This document shows positions 53,527 to 63,579 of a DNA stretch of 64,000 bases, piece after piece. The DNA comes from Sulfitobacter sp. DSM 110093 (GTDB taxonomy: Bacteria; Pseudomonadota; Alphaproteobacteria; Rhodobacterales; Rhodobacteraceae), in contig NZ_CP085167.1 of the NCBI RefSeq assembly GCF_022788715.1, positions 124,001-188,000 on the forward strand, given 5' to 3'. Made by a program: the position numbers and the translations under genes. The notes beneath the pieces were generated by a model. It made no database searches and was not told where the DNA came from. It was given only the letters and a program-made list of their open reading frames with translations. Numbering within the stretch: position 1 is the first letter of the stretch; the number at the start of each line of letters is the position of its first letter.

Positions 53527-54768
53527 ATGAGTGACACATCCCAAGAGCGTCAGACGCTCTCTTTTGACAGCGATGCCGGCTCTAAACGGTCGAAATTCAT
53601 CGCTGGAGGGATCGCGCTGCTGATCGGCCTGTGGATGGGCAGCGGCTATATCCTTCCATCTGAAGAGGAGCAGGAAGCCGCGCCCGCGCCAATCGCGGCC
53701 AAAGCGGTCACGGTTGCCGTACGCGGCTCTCAGGCTGATAGTGTGACACAGGTCTTCGTAGCCGAAGGCCAAGCGCTGCCGGATCGTGATACTATGGTAC
53801 GCGCGGAATCAGGGGGCGAAATTGCCGAGGTGCTGGTTGCCAAAGGTGCCGAGGTCGCAGCGGGTGATCTGATCGCCCGGCTTAGCACTGCTGCGCGCGA
53901 TTCCGATCTGGCCCGTGCCCGAGAGGAATTGAACCGTGCGCAGCGCGAGTATGACAATGCCGAAGCCTTGTTGAACCGAGGCGTCTCTACCGTTGATCGG
54001 GTTAGCCAAGCGCGGGCAACTTTGGCCGCAGCGCAAGCGGCTGTCACCACGGCCGAAGAAGCACTGAACAACACCGAAATTCGCGCGCCCTTTCCGGGGC
54101 GGCTTGAGATGTTGGATATCTCTGCGGGCGAGTTCGTCTCAACCGGCGAAGAAATCGCGCGGTTGGTGGATAACACCCCGCTGACGATCCAGGTGCAGGT
54201 GCCACAACAGGCGCTGAAAGACATCAAAGAAGGGCAGAATGCCGAGGTGATGTTCATCACCGGGACAGAAGCGCAGGGCAAGGTGCAGTTCGTCTCAAGC
54301 AGCGCCAGCGCCGAGACCCGTACCTTTACCGCCGAGATTAGGGTCGAAAACGCTGATGGCGCGATCCCAGCGGGTATCTCTGCCCGTGTGCGCATTCCCA
54401 CGGGCGAGACCCGCGCGCATTTCGTCTCTCCTGCAATCCTGTCGCTGGATACAAATGGCACTTTGGGTGTTAAAACGGTGAATGGAGACAACAAGGTTGT
54501 CTTTAACAAAATCGCGATCGTTCGGGCCCAGACCGACGGTATCTGGATCGCGGGCCTGCCGGATGAGAGCCAGATCATCACCATCGGGCAGGGCTTCGTG
54601 AATGATGGCGAGGTGGTCGACCCGCAGCCAGAGACAAGCAACGAAGACCCCGCCGAAGAACTGCCCTCAGCGGGCGTGCCGGAACTGGATGAACTTGAGG
54701 AAACCCCGGCGGGCGACGGCCAAATCACGGGCAGCGCCGAAGCTGCCCAGCCGGAGAAGGTGGAATGA
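53527..54768 (+). CDS. RND efflux periplasmic adaptor (HlyD/AcrA family)
   Basis: 413 residues. A membrane anchor helix near 26-42 precedes a biotinyl-lipoyl half (VRAESGGEIAEVLVAKGAEV), an alpha-helical hairpin (about 115-175) and the second lipoyl half (EIRAPFPGRLEMLDISAGEFV). The C-terminal tail of about 40 residues is acidic and Pro/Glu-rich. It links the inner-membrane pump to an outer-membrane channel. Overlaps the pump gene by four bases. Confidence 0.92.
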   Translation: MSDTSQERQTLSFDSDAGSKRSKFIAGGIALLIGLWMGSGYILPSEEEQEAAPAPIAAKAVTVAVRGSQADSVTQVFVAEGQALPDRDTMVRAESGGEIAEVLVAKGAEVAAGDLIARLSTAARDSDLARAREELNRAQREYDNAEALLNRGVSTVDRVSQARATLAAAQAAVTTAEEALNNTEIRAPFPGRLEMLDISAGEFVSTGEEIARLVDNTPLTIQVQVPQQALKDIKEGQNAEVMFITGTEAQGKVQFVSSSASAETRTFTAEIRVENADGAIPAGISARVRIPTGETRAHFVSPAILSLDTNGTLGVKTVNGDNKVVFNKIAIVRAQTDGIWIAGLPDESQIITIGQGFVNDGEVVDPQPETSNEDPAEELPSAGVPELDELEETPAGDGQITGSAEAAQPEKVE

Positions 54769-57700
54769 ACACACTGATCGACGCCGCTTTCAGTCGCGCA
54801 CGCGTTGTGATCCTAAGCTTGGTCATGATCCTCCTTGTTGGTGCCTATGCCTATGTCGGCATCCCCAAGGAAAGCTCGCCTGAGATCCCGATCCCGACGC
54901 TTTATGTCTCCACCTCGCTTGAGGGGATTTCGCCCGAAGACAGCGAACGGCTGTTGGTAGAACCGCTGGAGACTGAACTCAGCGCTATTACCGGCCTGAA
55001 ACAGATCACTTCCAACGGGGCCGAGGGCCATGCCTCTGTCCAGTTGGAGTTCGAGCCGGGGTTCGACTCCGACGAAGCACTCGACAAGGTACGCGAAGGT
55101 GTGGACCGGGCCAAATCCGACTTGCCCGAAGACGCCACCGATCCGGTCGTGACTGAGATCAACACAGCGCTTTTTCCGATCCTGACGGCGATCCTCTCCG
55201 GCCCGGTGCCGGAACGGACGCTCAACACCATTTCGGAGGAGTTGAAGGACGCGATTGAGGGGCTGTCAGGCGTACTTGAGGTTGATGTCGGCGGTGAGCG
55301 TACGGAACTGCTGGAGGTGCTGATCGACCCCACGGTGTTCGAGACCTACAACATCTCCTTTGAAGAGCTGATCAGCCAGATCAACCGCAACAACCGCCTG
55401 ATTGCGGCAGGGGCGATTGAAAGCGGCGCGGGGCGGCTGGTGCTCAAGGTGCCGGGGCTGATCGAGAATGTCGAAGATGTCATGTCTCTGCCGATCAAAG
55501 TGCGCGGCGATACGGTGGTGACCTTCGCGGATGTCGCCACGATCCGCCGAACCTTCAAAGACCCGACCGGCTTTGCCCGCATTGATGGGCAGCCCGCGCT
55601 GGCGCTTGAGATCAAGAAACGCTCTGGCGCTAACATCATTGAAACAGTCGCGGCGGTGCGAGAGCTGATCGACAAGATGCGCGCGGAATGGCCCGACAGC
55701 ATCACCGTGAAATACACCCAAGACGAATCCGAGCAGGTCCAAGACATGCTCAGCGATCTTGAGGCCAATGTCATCGCGGCGGTGATCCTTGTGATGATCG
55801 TGATCGTCTGGGCTCTGGGCGTCCGCTCGGCGCTACTAGTGGGGCTGGCCATTCCGGGGGCGTTTCTGGCCGGGGTCACGGCGCTTTGGGTCATGGGCTA
55901 TACGATGAACCTCGTGGTGCTCTTCTCGCTGATCCTTGTGGTGGGGATGCTGGTGGACGGGGCCATTGTGACCACCGAACTGGCCGACCGCCGCCTGCAA
56001 GAGGGGCATGCGCCCCGCGCTGCCTATGCCCATGCCGCCAAGCGTATGGCATGGCCGATCATCGCCTCTACCGCCACGACGCTCAGCGTGTTCTTTCCGT
56101 TGCTGTTTTGGACCGGCACGGTGGGGGAGTTCATGAAGTTCCTGCCCATCACCGTGATCCTGACCCTGACCGCATCGCTTTTCATGGCGCTGGTTTTCAT
56201 TCCCGTGGTTGGCGGGATCATCGGCAAACGGCCCCCGCAATCGGCCAAGGATAAGGCCACGCTCTATGCCGCCGAACAGGGCGATCCGCGTGACCTGAAG
56301 GGCTTCACCGGCGGCTATGTCAAACTGCTGCAATTCGCTATTCTGCGGCCATGGATGACGCTGATCCTTGCCATTGCCATGCTGATGGGCGGCTTCACCG
56401 CCTATGCGCAATTCGGCAATGGGATCACCTTTTTCCCTGAAGTAGAGCCTGATTTCGCACAGGTGCAGGTCCGCGCTAGGGACAACTTTTCGATCTATGA
56501 GCAAGACGCGCTGGTGCGGCAGGTCGAACAACGTCTCTTTGCCTACGACGAGATTGCCAGCGTCTATGCCCGCACCGGCAGCAGCAATCGCGACAGCGCC
56601 GACCTGATCGGCACCATTCAGGTTGAGTTCACCGAATGGGATGAACGCCGGACCGCCGCCATGATCGGTGAGGAAATCCGGACCGAGATGGCGGCCATTC
56701 CGGGGATTGATGTACAGGTTCAGACCGCCTCAAACGGCCCTTCTGCGGGGAAGCCAGTCAATCTGCGGATCAAGGCGCATGACAGCGAGGTGCAGCAGCA
56801 GGTGGTCAATCAGATCCGCGAGGAGATGTCGGATATCGGTGGTTTTACCGATGTGACGGATTCGCGCCCCCTGCCGGGAGTGGAATGGCGCATCGCGGTA
56901 AACCGGTCCGAGGCCGCGCGGTTTGGGGCCGATATCTCAACCTTGGGTCAAGCCGTGCAACTCCTGACGCGCGGCATCACCGTGGCTGATTACCGGCCCG
57001 ACGACGCCGAAGGCTCTATCGACATCAACGTGCGCTTTCCCTCTGATGAGCGCACTTTGGAAGAGCTTCAATCACTGCGCGTCCCGACTTCGGCCGGGCT
57101 GGTGCCGATCTCGAACTTCGTGACATTCGAGCCAAGCCCTCGCACCGGCACGATCACGCGGGTAGATCAAGAGCGGGTCGTTACGATCGAGGCCAACGTT
57201 GCACCGGGCGTTCTGGTCAACGATCAGACCGTCGCCTTGCGCAGCGCGATTGATGCGATGGACCTGCCGCCGGGTGTTGAAGCGTCGTTCGCCGGTGAGG
57301 CGGAGGACCAGCAGGAATCAATGATTTTCCTCGCTGGGGCGTTTATCACGGCGATCTTCTTGATGTTCGTGATCCTCGTGATCCAGTTCAACACTTTCTA
57401 CCAAGCCTTTGTCGTCATGTCGGCTATCATCTTCTCCATCGCGGGCGTGCTGTTTGGCTTGATTATCACGGGGCGGCCCTTTGGCGTGGTCATGGGCGGC
57501 ATCGGGGTGATCGCGCTGGCGGGGATCGTGGTGAACAACAATATCGTTCTGATCGACACCTACAATGACCTTAAGAAAGCGGGGCTTTCACCGCTTGAGG
57601 CCGCGCTGCGGACCGGAGCACAGCGTCTGCGGCCTGTGGTGCTGACCTCCGTCACCACGGCGCTTGGACTGATGCCCATGGTAATCGGCCTCAACATCAA

Positions 57701-57896
57701 CTTCTTTACGCGCGAGATCGTCTATGGCGCGCCATCAACGCAGTGGTGGACTGAACTAAGCTCGGCCATTGCGGGCGGTCTGGTGGTTGCCACGGTGCTA
57801 ACGCTCGTGGTGACACCGGCGATGTTGATGCTGGGAGAGAAGAAAGCGAACCGCGGCGTGCCCACTCCGAAAGAGGCAGAGCCCGCAGCGGTCTGA
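54765..57896 (+). CDS. RND efflux pump permease (AcrB/HAE1 type)
   Basis: 1043 residues with twelve membrane helices and two large periplasmic loops. Motifs include GIPKESSPEIPIPTLYVSTS at the N-terminus, LVVGMLVDGAIVTTELADRR in helix 4 with the proton-relay aspartate, and GIVVNNNIVLIDTYNDL in the second half. No outer-membrane TolC gene is adjacent. Substrate unknown; the MarR gene in front suggests induction by a toxic compound. Confidence 0.94.
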   Translation: MNTLIDAAFSRARVVILSLVMILLVGAYAYVGIPKESSPEIPIPTLYVSTSLEGISPEDSERLLVEPLETELSAITGLKQITSNGAEGHASVQLEFEPGFDSDEALDKVREGVDRAKSDLPEDATDPVVTEINTALFPILTAILSGPVPERTLNTISEELKDAIEGLSGVLEVDVGGERTELLEVLIDPTVFETYNISFEELISQINRNNRLIAAGAIESGAGRLVLKVPGLIENVEDVMSLPIKVRGDTVVTFADVATIRRTFKDPTGFARIDGQPALALEIKKRSGANIIETVAAVRELIDKMRAEWPDSITVKYTQDESEQVQDMLSDLEANVIAAVILVMIVIVWALGVRSALLVGLAIPGAFLAGVTALWVMGYTMNLVVLFSLILVVGMLVDGAIVTTELADRRLQEGHAPRAAYAHAAKRMAWPIIASTATTLSVFFPLLFWTGTVGEFMKFLPITVILTLTASLFMALVFIPVVGGIIGKRPPQSAKDKATLYAAEQGDPRDLKGFTGGYVKLLQFAILRPWMTLILAIAMLMGGFTAYAQFGNGITFFPEVEPDFAQVQVRARDNFSIYEQDALVRQVEQRLFAYDEIASVYARTGSSNRDSADLIGTIQVEFTEWDERRTAAMIGEEIRTEMAAIPGIDVQVQTASNGPSAGKPVNLRIKAHDSEVQQQVVNQIREEMSDIGGFTDVTDSRPLPGVEWRIAVNRSEAARFGADISTLGQAVQLLTRGITVADYRPDDAEGSIDINVRFPSDERTLEELQSLRVPTSAGLVPISNFVTFEPSPRTGTITRVDQERVVTIEANVAPGVLVNDQTVALRSAIDAMDLPPGVEASFAGEAEDQQESMIFLAGAFITAIFLMFVILVIQFNTFYQAFVVMSAIIFSIAGVLFGLIITGRPFGVVMGGIGVIALAGIVVNNNIVLIDTYNDLKKAGLSPLEAALRTGAQRLRPVVLTSVTTALGLMPMVIGLNINFFTREIVYGAPSTQWWTELSSAIAGGLVVATVLTLVVTPAMLMLGEKKANRGVPTPKEAEPAAV

Positions 57897-57902
57897 TAGG
57901 TC

Positions 57903-58367
57903 TTAGGCGGCCTTGTCGGCCTTGTCTTCGGTCAGGATCGTATAAAGCGTTGCCGGGTCTGGGTTCGACCGCAGCTTGGTGCAGATGCTGCTGTCACGCA
58001 GTGTACGGGCCACCAGCGCTAAGGCTTTCAAGTGCTCCACGCCCGCATCTTCGGGGGCGAAGAGTGCAAAGGCCACATCGACCGGCTGACGATCGACCGA
58101 AGAGAAATCAATCGGCTTGTCCAGCAAGACGAAGGCACCGACGACTTTGTCGATACCGTTCATCCGCGCGTGGGGCAGGGCGACACCATGACCGACACCG
58201 GTCGGCCCGAGGGTTTCGCGCGTCATCAGCGCATCCACCACCTGACCGGCCGGCAGCCCATAGGCCTGCTGGACGAGTTCGCCGATATCCTGCATCAGCC
58301 GCTTCTTGCTCGAAGCCGAAGTCAAAACCTTCACGGCCTCAGGCTTGAGGAGTTTGCCGAAATCCAT
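57903..58367 (-). CDS. ptsN: Nitrogen PTS protein EIIA(Ntr)
   Basis: 154 residues. The phosphorylated histidine is H66 in GVALPHARMNG, following GPTGVGHG. Part of the PtsP-NPr-EIIA(Ntr) phosphorelay that signals nitrogen and potassium state. Downstream of hpf by 40 bases, the order seen in many proteobacteria, although rpoN is missing from this locus. It ends 6 bases from the end of the RND pump gene on the other strand. Confidence 0.94.
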   Translation of the reverse strand: MDFGKLLKPEAVKVLTSASSKKRLMQDIGELVQQAYGLPAGQVVDALMTRETLGPTGVGHGVALPHARMNGIDKVVGAFVLLDKPIDFSSVDRQPVDVAFALFAPEDAGVEHLKALALVARTLRDSSICTKLRSNPDPATLYTILTEDKADKAA

Positions 58368-58407
58368 ACCGCGCGCCCTGCTCTTTGGCGGAGTTTACCG
58401 CCGTGGG

Positions 58408-58974
58408 TTATGAAGGGTCGATCCAGCCGATGTTCCCGTCTTCGCGACGGTACACGACATTCATCCCTTCCTGGCCTTCCTTACGAAACAGCAGCACCGG
58501 ATCGCCTGACAATTCCATCTGCATGACCGCTTCGCCCACAGACAAAGTTGGCACCTTCATCTGCATCTCTGCAATGATCATGGGTTGGAGGGTATCAGGT
58601 TCCTGCGCATCTGAATCGCTGTCTGACGCGAGGATATAGGAGGACGCCCCCAAAAGTTCAACCGGTTCGGCGCGATCTTTGTGATGGTCCTTTAGGCGGC
58701 GCTTGTAGCGGCGCAGCTGTTTTTCCATCTTGGCGCAGCAACTGTCGAAAGCAGCATAGATTTCCGTCGCCTTGGCCTTGGCCGACGCATTGAGACCGGT
58801 GGAAAGATGCACAGTTGCCTCGCAGGCAAATTCGTGGCCCGTTTTGGAAAACACCACCAAGGCATCGGTCGGGCGTTCGGCATATTTGCCTACCGCCTCA
58901 TCAAGTTCCGTCCGGACATGTGTCCGAAGCGCATCGCCAATGTCGATCTGTTTGCCACTGATCTGATACCGCAT
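58408..58974 (-). CDS. hpf: Long-form ribosome hibernation promoting factor
   Basis: 188 residues from ATG 58974 (MRYQISGKQIDIGDALRTHV); the frame extends to 59145 but without family similarity. The N-terminal S30AE domain is residues 1-100, and the C-terminal dimerisation domain (about 130-188) contains MSVGEAVMQM-type and GNIGWIDPS motifs. Long HPF dimerises ribosomes into inactive 100S particles in starvation. Confidence 0.94.
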   Translation of the reverse strand: MRYQISGKQIDIGDALRTHVRTELDEAVGKYAERPTDALVVFSKTGHEFACEATVHLSTGLNASAKAKATEIYAAFDSCCAKMEKQLRRYKRRLKDHHKDRAEPVELLGASSYILASDSDSDAQEPDTLQPMIIAEMQMKVPTLSVGEAVMQMELSGDPVLLFRKEGQEGMNVVYRREDGNIGWIDPS

Positions 58975-59283
58975 ATCGTCTCCTTGTCTTTCTTGTTCCG
59001 AACATTGCCAAACGGTCCACGGGTGTGGAGCGGGGGCAATTATCAGATATGGAGGAATGGTGCTGCGACCAGAGTGATTTTGATCGTTCCTTCGCGGGAA
59101 GGGCGATGCAGGATCAAACAGGAACGCGATTTCACCATAGATCAATGAGGCCGCTTTTCCGTCTGAAAGTCAATGGCGCCGATGACCCCAACGGCGTTTA
59201 ATGACTACAATCAGAGCGGTTTCTTGCAAAACGCAGGCAATGCTTCGCCGGGCGCTCGTCAATCAGGAAAAGCGCGCTAAGTC
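58975..59283. other. 309-base intergenic region between lptB and hpf
   Basis: No convincing gene. The hpf ribosome site (AAGGAGA) is at its left edge. A minus-strand GGAAC at 59090-59086 with GGTC after 16 bases is a near miss for an EcfG-type promoter (one -10 base off). A weak CGCCG/CGGCG hairpin lies about 100 bases past the lptB stop. rpoN, which often lies between lptB and hpf, is absent. Confidence 0.5.
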
Positions 59284-60039
59284 TCAGGAAATACGGAAGT
59301 TATCGCCCAGATAGACACGGCGCACATTCTCGTTTTGCACAACTTCTTCGGGCGTTCCGGACATCAAAACCTTGCCTTCGTGCAAGATGTAGGCACGGTC
59401 TACGATCTCTAGGGTTTCGCGTACATTGTGGTCAGTAATCAGCACGCCGATGCCGCGTTTCTTAAGATCGGCGACCAATTGCCGGATGTCCCCAACAGAG
59501 ATCGGATCGACCCCGGCGAAAGGTTCATCTAGCAACAAGTAACTGGGGTTGGCGGCCAGACAGCGGGCGATTTCGACGCGGCGACGTTCCCCCCCCGACA
59601 GCGCCAACGCGGGTGCGCGGCGCAGGTGTTCGATAGAAAATTCGGTCAGCAATTCTTCGAGCCGTTCACGGCGTTGGTGGCGGTGTTTGACCCGGATATC
59701 GAGGATTGCGCTAATGTTGTCCTGCACCGACAGGCCGCGAAAGATGCTCATTTCCTGCGGTAGATAACCGATGCCAAGCTGCGCGCGGCGATACATGGGC
59801 AGGGTGGTCACATCCTTGCCATCCACTGTCACGCGGCCACCTTCGGGCGTGACCAGCCCGGCCACGGCATAGAAAGTGGTTGTCTTGCCCGAGCCGTTTG
59901 GCCCCAAAAGCGCCACGACCTCACCGCGGTCAAGCTCCATCGAGAAATCGCGGATCACCGCTTTCTTGCGGTATGATTTACGCAGATGGCTGATCCGCAG
60001 GCCGGATTCGCCCTCGGCAACCTTGAGTTCAGGGGGCAT
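59284..60039 (-). CDS. lptB: LPS export ABC ATPase
   Basis: 251 residues. Walker A is [12 protein letters not shown], the signature [15 protein letters not shown], and Walker [14 protein letters not shown] with the H-loop in LITDHNV. LptB powers lipopolysaccharide extraction with LptFG. Its start overlaps the lptA stop by one base (TGATG). Confidence 0.95.
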   Translation of the reverse strand: MPPELKVAEGESGLRISHLRKSYRKKAVIRDFSMELDRGEVVALLGPNGSGKTTTFYAVAGLVTPEGGRVTVDGKDVTTLPMYRRAQLGIGYLPQEMSIFRGLSVQDNISAILDIRVKHRHQRRERLEELLTEFSIEHLRRAPALALSGGERRRVEIARCLAANPSYLLLDEPFAGVDPISVGDIRQLVADLKKRGIGVLITDHNVRETLEIVDRAYILHEGKVLMSGTPEEVVQNENVRRVYLGDNFRIS

Positions 60040-60533
60040 CAGTTGGCGCTGCCGGGCTGCAGAATGGTTTTCACACGTCCCGACATCTGCGCCGTACCGC
60101 TGGTGAGGTTCACCGTCATTTCCTGCGCACTCAGCGCACTTGCGCCTTGGGTCATCAACACATCGCCACTCATTACCAAGGTGCCCGCATCGATGTCATA
60201 GTCGGCGCGCTGCGATTCAGCGGCGTCTGCGCCCGCAACCAAGACTACGCCGCCGGTCGCCTCAAGCTTGGCAATGCCCTGGTCCGCCGCACGATAGATC
60301 ACCTGCACTTTGCCAGCGGAAAGCGTCATTTCACCTTGGGAAATCAGGACGTTACCAGTGAAAACTGCGGTGCCTGATGCATTATCAACCGATAGATTAT
60401 CTGCGGTCACTTCGACAGGCAGGCTGGTATCTTGCTCTAACGCGCCAAAGGCCACGCTGGCCGATTGAGCAGAGACAGGGGCGGCCTGCAGCGCGAAAAG
60501 CAGCGGCAGCATCAAAATAAACAAGTGTCTCAA
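60039..60533 (-). CDS. lptA: LPS transport periplasmic protein
   Basis: 164 residues with a Sec signal ([22 protein letters not shown]) and an OstA-type beta-jellyroll ([20 protein letters not shown]). LptA bridges LptC and LptD across the periplasm. Between lptC (5 bases) and lptB. Confidence 0.92.
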   Translation of the reverse strand: MRHLFILMLPLLFALQAAPVSAQSASVAFGALEQDTSLPVEVTADNLSVDNASGTAVFTGNVLISQGEMTLSAGKVQVIYRAADQGIAKLEATGGVVLVAGADAAESQRADYDIDAGTLVMSGDVLMTQGASALSAQEMTVNLTSGTAQMSGRVKTILQPGSAN

Positions 60534-60538
60534 GGCAG

Positions 60539-61147
60539 TTACTCTTTCGTTGCTTGCGGCGTGTATATCAGTTTCACACCCTCGGTGAAAAGCAATTGCG
60601 AGCCGGCGCTGTTCTGCCGATTGGTGATTGCCATGCTTCCGGCGGTGATCTCGCCCGCCGGGCTGGTCGCTTTGACCGGGCCAGGCGATAGAAGATCTAG
60701 TGTAGTGAGGTTCGATGTCATCCGCTCAGAGAGGATCTGGTAGCCGGTCGAAGTGTTGATCTTCACATCACCTGCCAGTTCCGCTTCCTCTGCGCCGGTA
60801 TCAAATCTGCCGCGGCTGGATTGAAGGGTGATCTTGGCGCCCCCCTCCAAGTCTAGTGTGGCCTCAAGGTCTACGGCTTCATTGGTGCCGCTTACGCCGC
60901 CGGGGGTTGTCAGCTTTTCGGCAGAGAATGAGATCAGATCGCCATCCGCCGTGGTGCCGGAATAGAAGGGCCCGGTGATCTGCTGATCCCGCAGACGTTC
61001 TTGCACTTCTTTATCCGCAAATGGGATCACCGCCTGCGGTTCAATCGCGCGCGACAGCAGGAACAGGGTCGACAGCAGCGCCAACGCGATCAGCGGAAAG
61101 AGCACTTTCAGCCAAGAAACAACGCGTGAGTGGCGATCGGCCTTCAT
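60539..61147 (-). CDS. lptC: LPS export protein, inner-membrane anchored
   Basis: 202 residues. One N-terminal membrane helix (WLKVLFPLIALALLSTLFLL) and an OstA-like periplasmic domain. It receives LPS from LptBFG and passes it to LptA. Six bases after kdsD. Confidence 0.9.
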   Translation of the reverse strand: MKADRHSRVVSWLKVLFPLIALALLSTLFLLSRAIEPQAVIPFADKEVQERLRDQQITGPFYSGTTADGDLISFSAEKLTTPGGVSGTNEAVDLEATLDLEGGAKITLQSSRGRFDTGAEEAELAGDVKINTSTGYQILSERMTSNLTTLDLLSPGPVKATSPAGEITAGSMAITNRQNSAGSQLLFTEGVKLIYTPQATKE

Positions 61148-61153
61148 CGCGCC

Positions 61154-62122
61154 TTAGCCCAGCCCGACGCGCAGGCAGTCATGGATATGCAGTAGGCCTA
61201 GCGGCATCTTGCCATCGTTTTGCGAGGGGTCCGTAACGATCAGGCAGGTGATCTTGCGGTTGTTCATTACGCCAACGGCTTTTTCTGCCAATTCTTCGGG
61301 GCCAATGGTGATTGGCGCGGAGGTCATGACTTCTTCCGCGGTCATGGTCATCAAACCGTCAAGGTGGCGCGCAAGGTCGCCCATGGTGATGATCCCCGAT
61401 AGGGCACCAGCCTTATCCGTCACGCAGACCACGCCAAAGCCCTTGCGGCTGATCTCGCTCAGTGCGTCGGCCATTGGGGCATCGGCAGAGACCACGGGCA
61501 GCGCATCGCCTACATGCATCAAATCCGCCACACGGCTCAGCCTTGCACCCAGCTTGCCGCCGGGGTGGAAGTCGCGGAAATGCTCGGCAGTGAAGGCGCG
61601 GTTCTCCATCAGCGCCACGGCCACCGCATCGCCCATCGCCAGCGTTAGCGTGGTCGAGGTGGTTGGCACAACGCCGGTGCCGCAAGCCTCTGCCAGACGG
61701 GGCAGCTCCAGCACCACGTCGCTGTGGCGGCCCAAGCTGCTGTCGGGGCGGCTGGTGATGCCAATCAGCGGGATCGCATAGCGGCGTGAATAGGCGATGA
61801 GGTTGGCAAGCTCTGGCGCTTCGCCTGAATTGGAGATCGCCAGCACCACATCGGCTGCGGTGATCATGCCCAGATCGCCATGGCTCGCCTCCGCCGGATG
61901 CACAAATTGCGCGGGCGTGCCGGTAGAGGCCAACGTCGCTGCGATTTTGTTGCCGATATGGCCCGATTTACCGATGCCAGTAACGATGATGCGGCCCTTG
62001 CAGGCGCGCATCAGATCAACGGCGGCGCGAAAACGATCATCAAGGCTCTCGGCCAGCTGGATCAGCGCATCGGATTCGCATCGGATCACGCGGCGGGCGG
62101 TATCGAGGAAAGGTGTGTTCAT
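61154..62122 (-). CDS. kdsD: D-arabinose 5-phosphate isomerase
   Basis: 322 residues from ATG 62122, overlapping the rnd stop (ATGA). An N-terminal SIS sugar-isomerase domain (about 35-170, with VTGIGKSGHIGNKIAATLAS) is followed by two CBS domains (about 205-322). It makes arabinose 5-phosphate for Kdo synthesis, matching the LPS-export genes downstream. Confidence 0.94.
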   Translation of the reverse strand: MNTPFLDTARRVIRCESDALIQLAESLDDRFRAAVDLMRACKGRIIVTGIGKSGHIGNKIAATLASTGTPAQFVHPAEASHGDLGMITAADVVLAISNSGEAPELANLIAYSRRYAIPLIGITSRPDSSLGRHSDVVLELPRLAEACGTGVVPTTSTTLTLAMGDAVAVALMENRAFTAEHFRDFHPGGKLGARLSRVADLMHVGDALPVVSADAPMADALSEISRKGFGVVCVTDKAGALSGIITMGDLARHLDGLMTMTAEEVMTSAPITIGPEELAEKAVGVMNNRKITCLIVTDPSQNDGKMPLGLLHIHDCLRVGLG

Positions 62123-62733
62123 GCGTGTGCGAAGATGTCCGTGTCCGGCCATCCCTCCAGATCCAGCTTGGCGCGCATCGGCAGGAAATCGAAACAGGCC
62201 TGCGCCATGTCCATCCGACCTTCGCGTATCAGGCGTTTGTTAAGTTCATCGCGCAGACGGTGCAGATACAGCACATCCGACGCGGCATAGTCGATCTGCG
62301 CTTGGGTCAGTTTTTCGGCCCCCCAATCGCTGGATTGCTGCTGTTTCGAGATGTCGACACTCAGCAGTTCTTGGCACAGCTTGGCCAGCCCGTGCCGGTC
62401 AGTATAGGTACGGATCAGGCGGCTTGCGATCTTGGTGCAATAGACCGGCGTCGCGGTGGCACCAAAGGTGTTGAGCATCGCGGCAATGTCGAACCGACCG
62501 TAGTGAAACAGTTTCAGCACATGCGGGTTTTCCAAAAGCGCACAAAGGTTCGGTGCTTCGGTCTGGCCCATGGCGACCTGCACCAGATGTGCATGCCCAT
62601 CGCCGCCCGACAGTTGCACAACGCAAAGTCGGTCGCGGTGCGGGTGGAGGCCCATCGTCTCGCAATCAATGGCGACCATCGGCCCAAGGTCGAGGTCATC
62701 CGGCAGGTCATTCTGATAGAGGAAATTTGTCAT
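62119..62733 (-). CDS. rnd: Ribonuclease D family 3'-5' exonuclease
   Basis: 204 residues, only the DEDDy exonuclease domain: AIDCETMGL (D and E), FHYGRFDIAAM (D) and DYAASDVLYL (Y and D). The HRDC domains of E. coli RNase D are missing, as in the short alphaproteobacterial form. First gene of the run into kdsD and lpt. Confidence 0.9.
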   Translation of the reverse strand: MTNFLYQNDLPDDLDLGPMVAIDCETMGLHPHRDRLCVVQLSGGDGHAHLVQVAMGQTEAPNLCALLENPHVLKLFHYGRFDIAAMLNTFGATATPVYCTKIASRLIRTYTDRHGLAKLCQELLSVDISKQQQSSDWGAEKLTQAQIDYAASDVLYLHRLRDELNKRLIREGRMDMAQACFDFLPMRAKLDLEGWPDTDIFAHA

Positions 62734-62787
62734 GCCGTCGTCTATACCGCGCTTGCCCGCCATGGGAAAGCAGCGCTTTGCACAGGC

Positions 62788-63579
62788 TCAGCCCGTTGCC
62801 GAGGTGGCGGCTAAATCTTGCAAGGCGGGCTGGGGATAGCGGTGCAGCAATTGATCGACCAGCAGGTGGCATTGGTAGCCGGACCAATCGGGGCGGATCA
62901 CCCCACCGGGCAGGGCGGGGTGTTTCAGAACCAAGCGCCGCCAGTTGTGCACGATAAGGCACCGCAGCACGGCAACTCCCAGTGCATCCATATGATGGAC
63001 GCGGGTCAGTTCGTTTTCGGCTGTGCTCAGCGCAACGAGCAACGCGTCATATTCTGATGCAAGGTCCGCAGGCTCTACAGCGCGGCGCAGCCAATCGGGC
63101 GGGGTTTCTCCGCGCAGGGCAAGGCAGCCTTTGGGGGCCGTGCTATCGGCTCGCCCGACATAGGCGCGCGGCAGGGCGGGGATGAACCCAGAGGCGCGCA
63201 GGGCGGTATCCGTCTCGCGCCCGTTCTCTTCGGTCATCACCATCTGCCAAGGCTCTGACAGATCAGGTGGGGCGGCATAGATGCGCGGGCTGGCGGCCGC
63301 ACTTTCCGCGCGACCCTGCGCGGTCAGGCTGTGCTGGCTGATCCGGCCCACTTTGTGGGACTGCAACCAGCCATCATTGCGCAGCCTGTGCAGCGCCACG
63401 CGGCTTGCCTCAGGTCGCACATCAAGTGCAGCCATAATGCTCGACAGCACCGGCCCGTCGATCGCATCACCATTTCCTTGGGCCAGATCGCCAAAGAGGC
63501 TGATCATCAATGACCAGACGCGTTGACCACCCAAACCCGCAAAAGCGGCAACGAGGGGGGCAGATTGCTCAGAGGGCAT
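62788..63579 (-). CDS. paaX: Phenylacetic acid degradation repressor PaaX
   Basis: 263 residues. An N-terminal winged helix (about 20-85, ALDVRPEASRVALHRLRNDGWL) and the PaaX-type C-terminal domain (HNWRRLVLKHPALPGGVIRPDW). PaaX represses phenylacetate catabolic genes until phenylacetyl-CoA binds. It overlaps the paaZ stop by 11 bases, which places it in the paa operon it controls. Confidence 0.9.
   Translation of the reverse strand: MPSEQSAPLVAAFAGLGGQRVWSLMISLFGDLAQGNGDAIDGPVLSSIMAALDVRPEASRVALHRLRNDGWLQSHKVGRISQHSLTAQGRAESAAASPRIYAAPPDLSEPWQMVMTEENGRETDTALRASGFIPALPRAYVGRADSTAPKGCLALRGETPPDWLRRAVEPADLASEYDALLVALSTAENELTRVHHMDALGVAVLRCLIVHNWRRLVLKHPALPGGVIRPDWSGYQCHLLVDQLLHRYPQPALQDLAATSATG

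Noticed and set aside
59070..59090. GGAAC-N16-GGTC before hpf as an EcfG promoter
   Set aside because: One -10 base is wrong and it lies about 95 bases before the ATG, unlike the 31-42 bases of the other sites.
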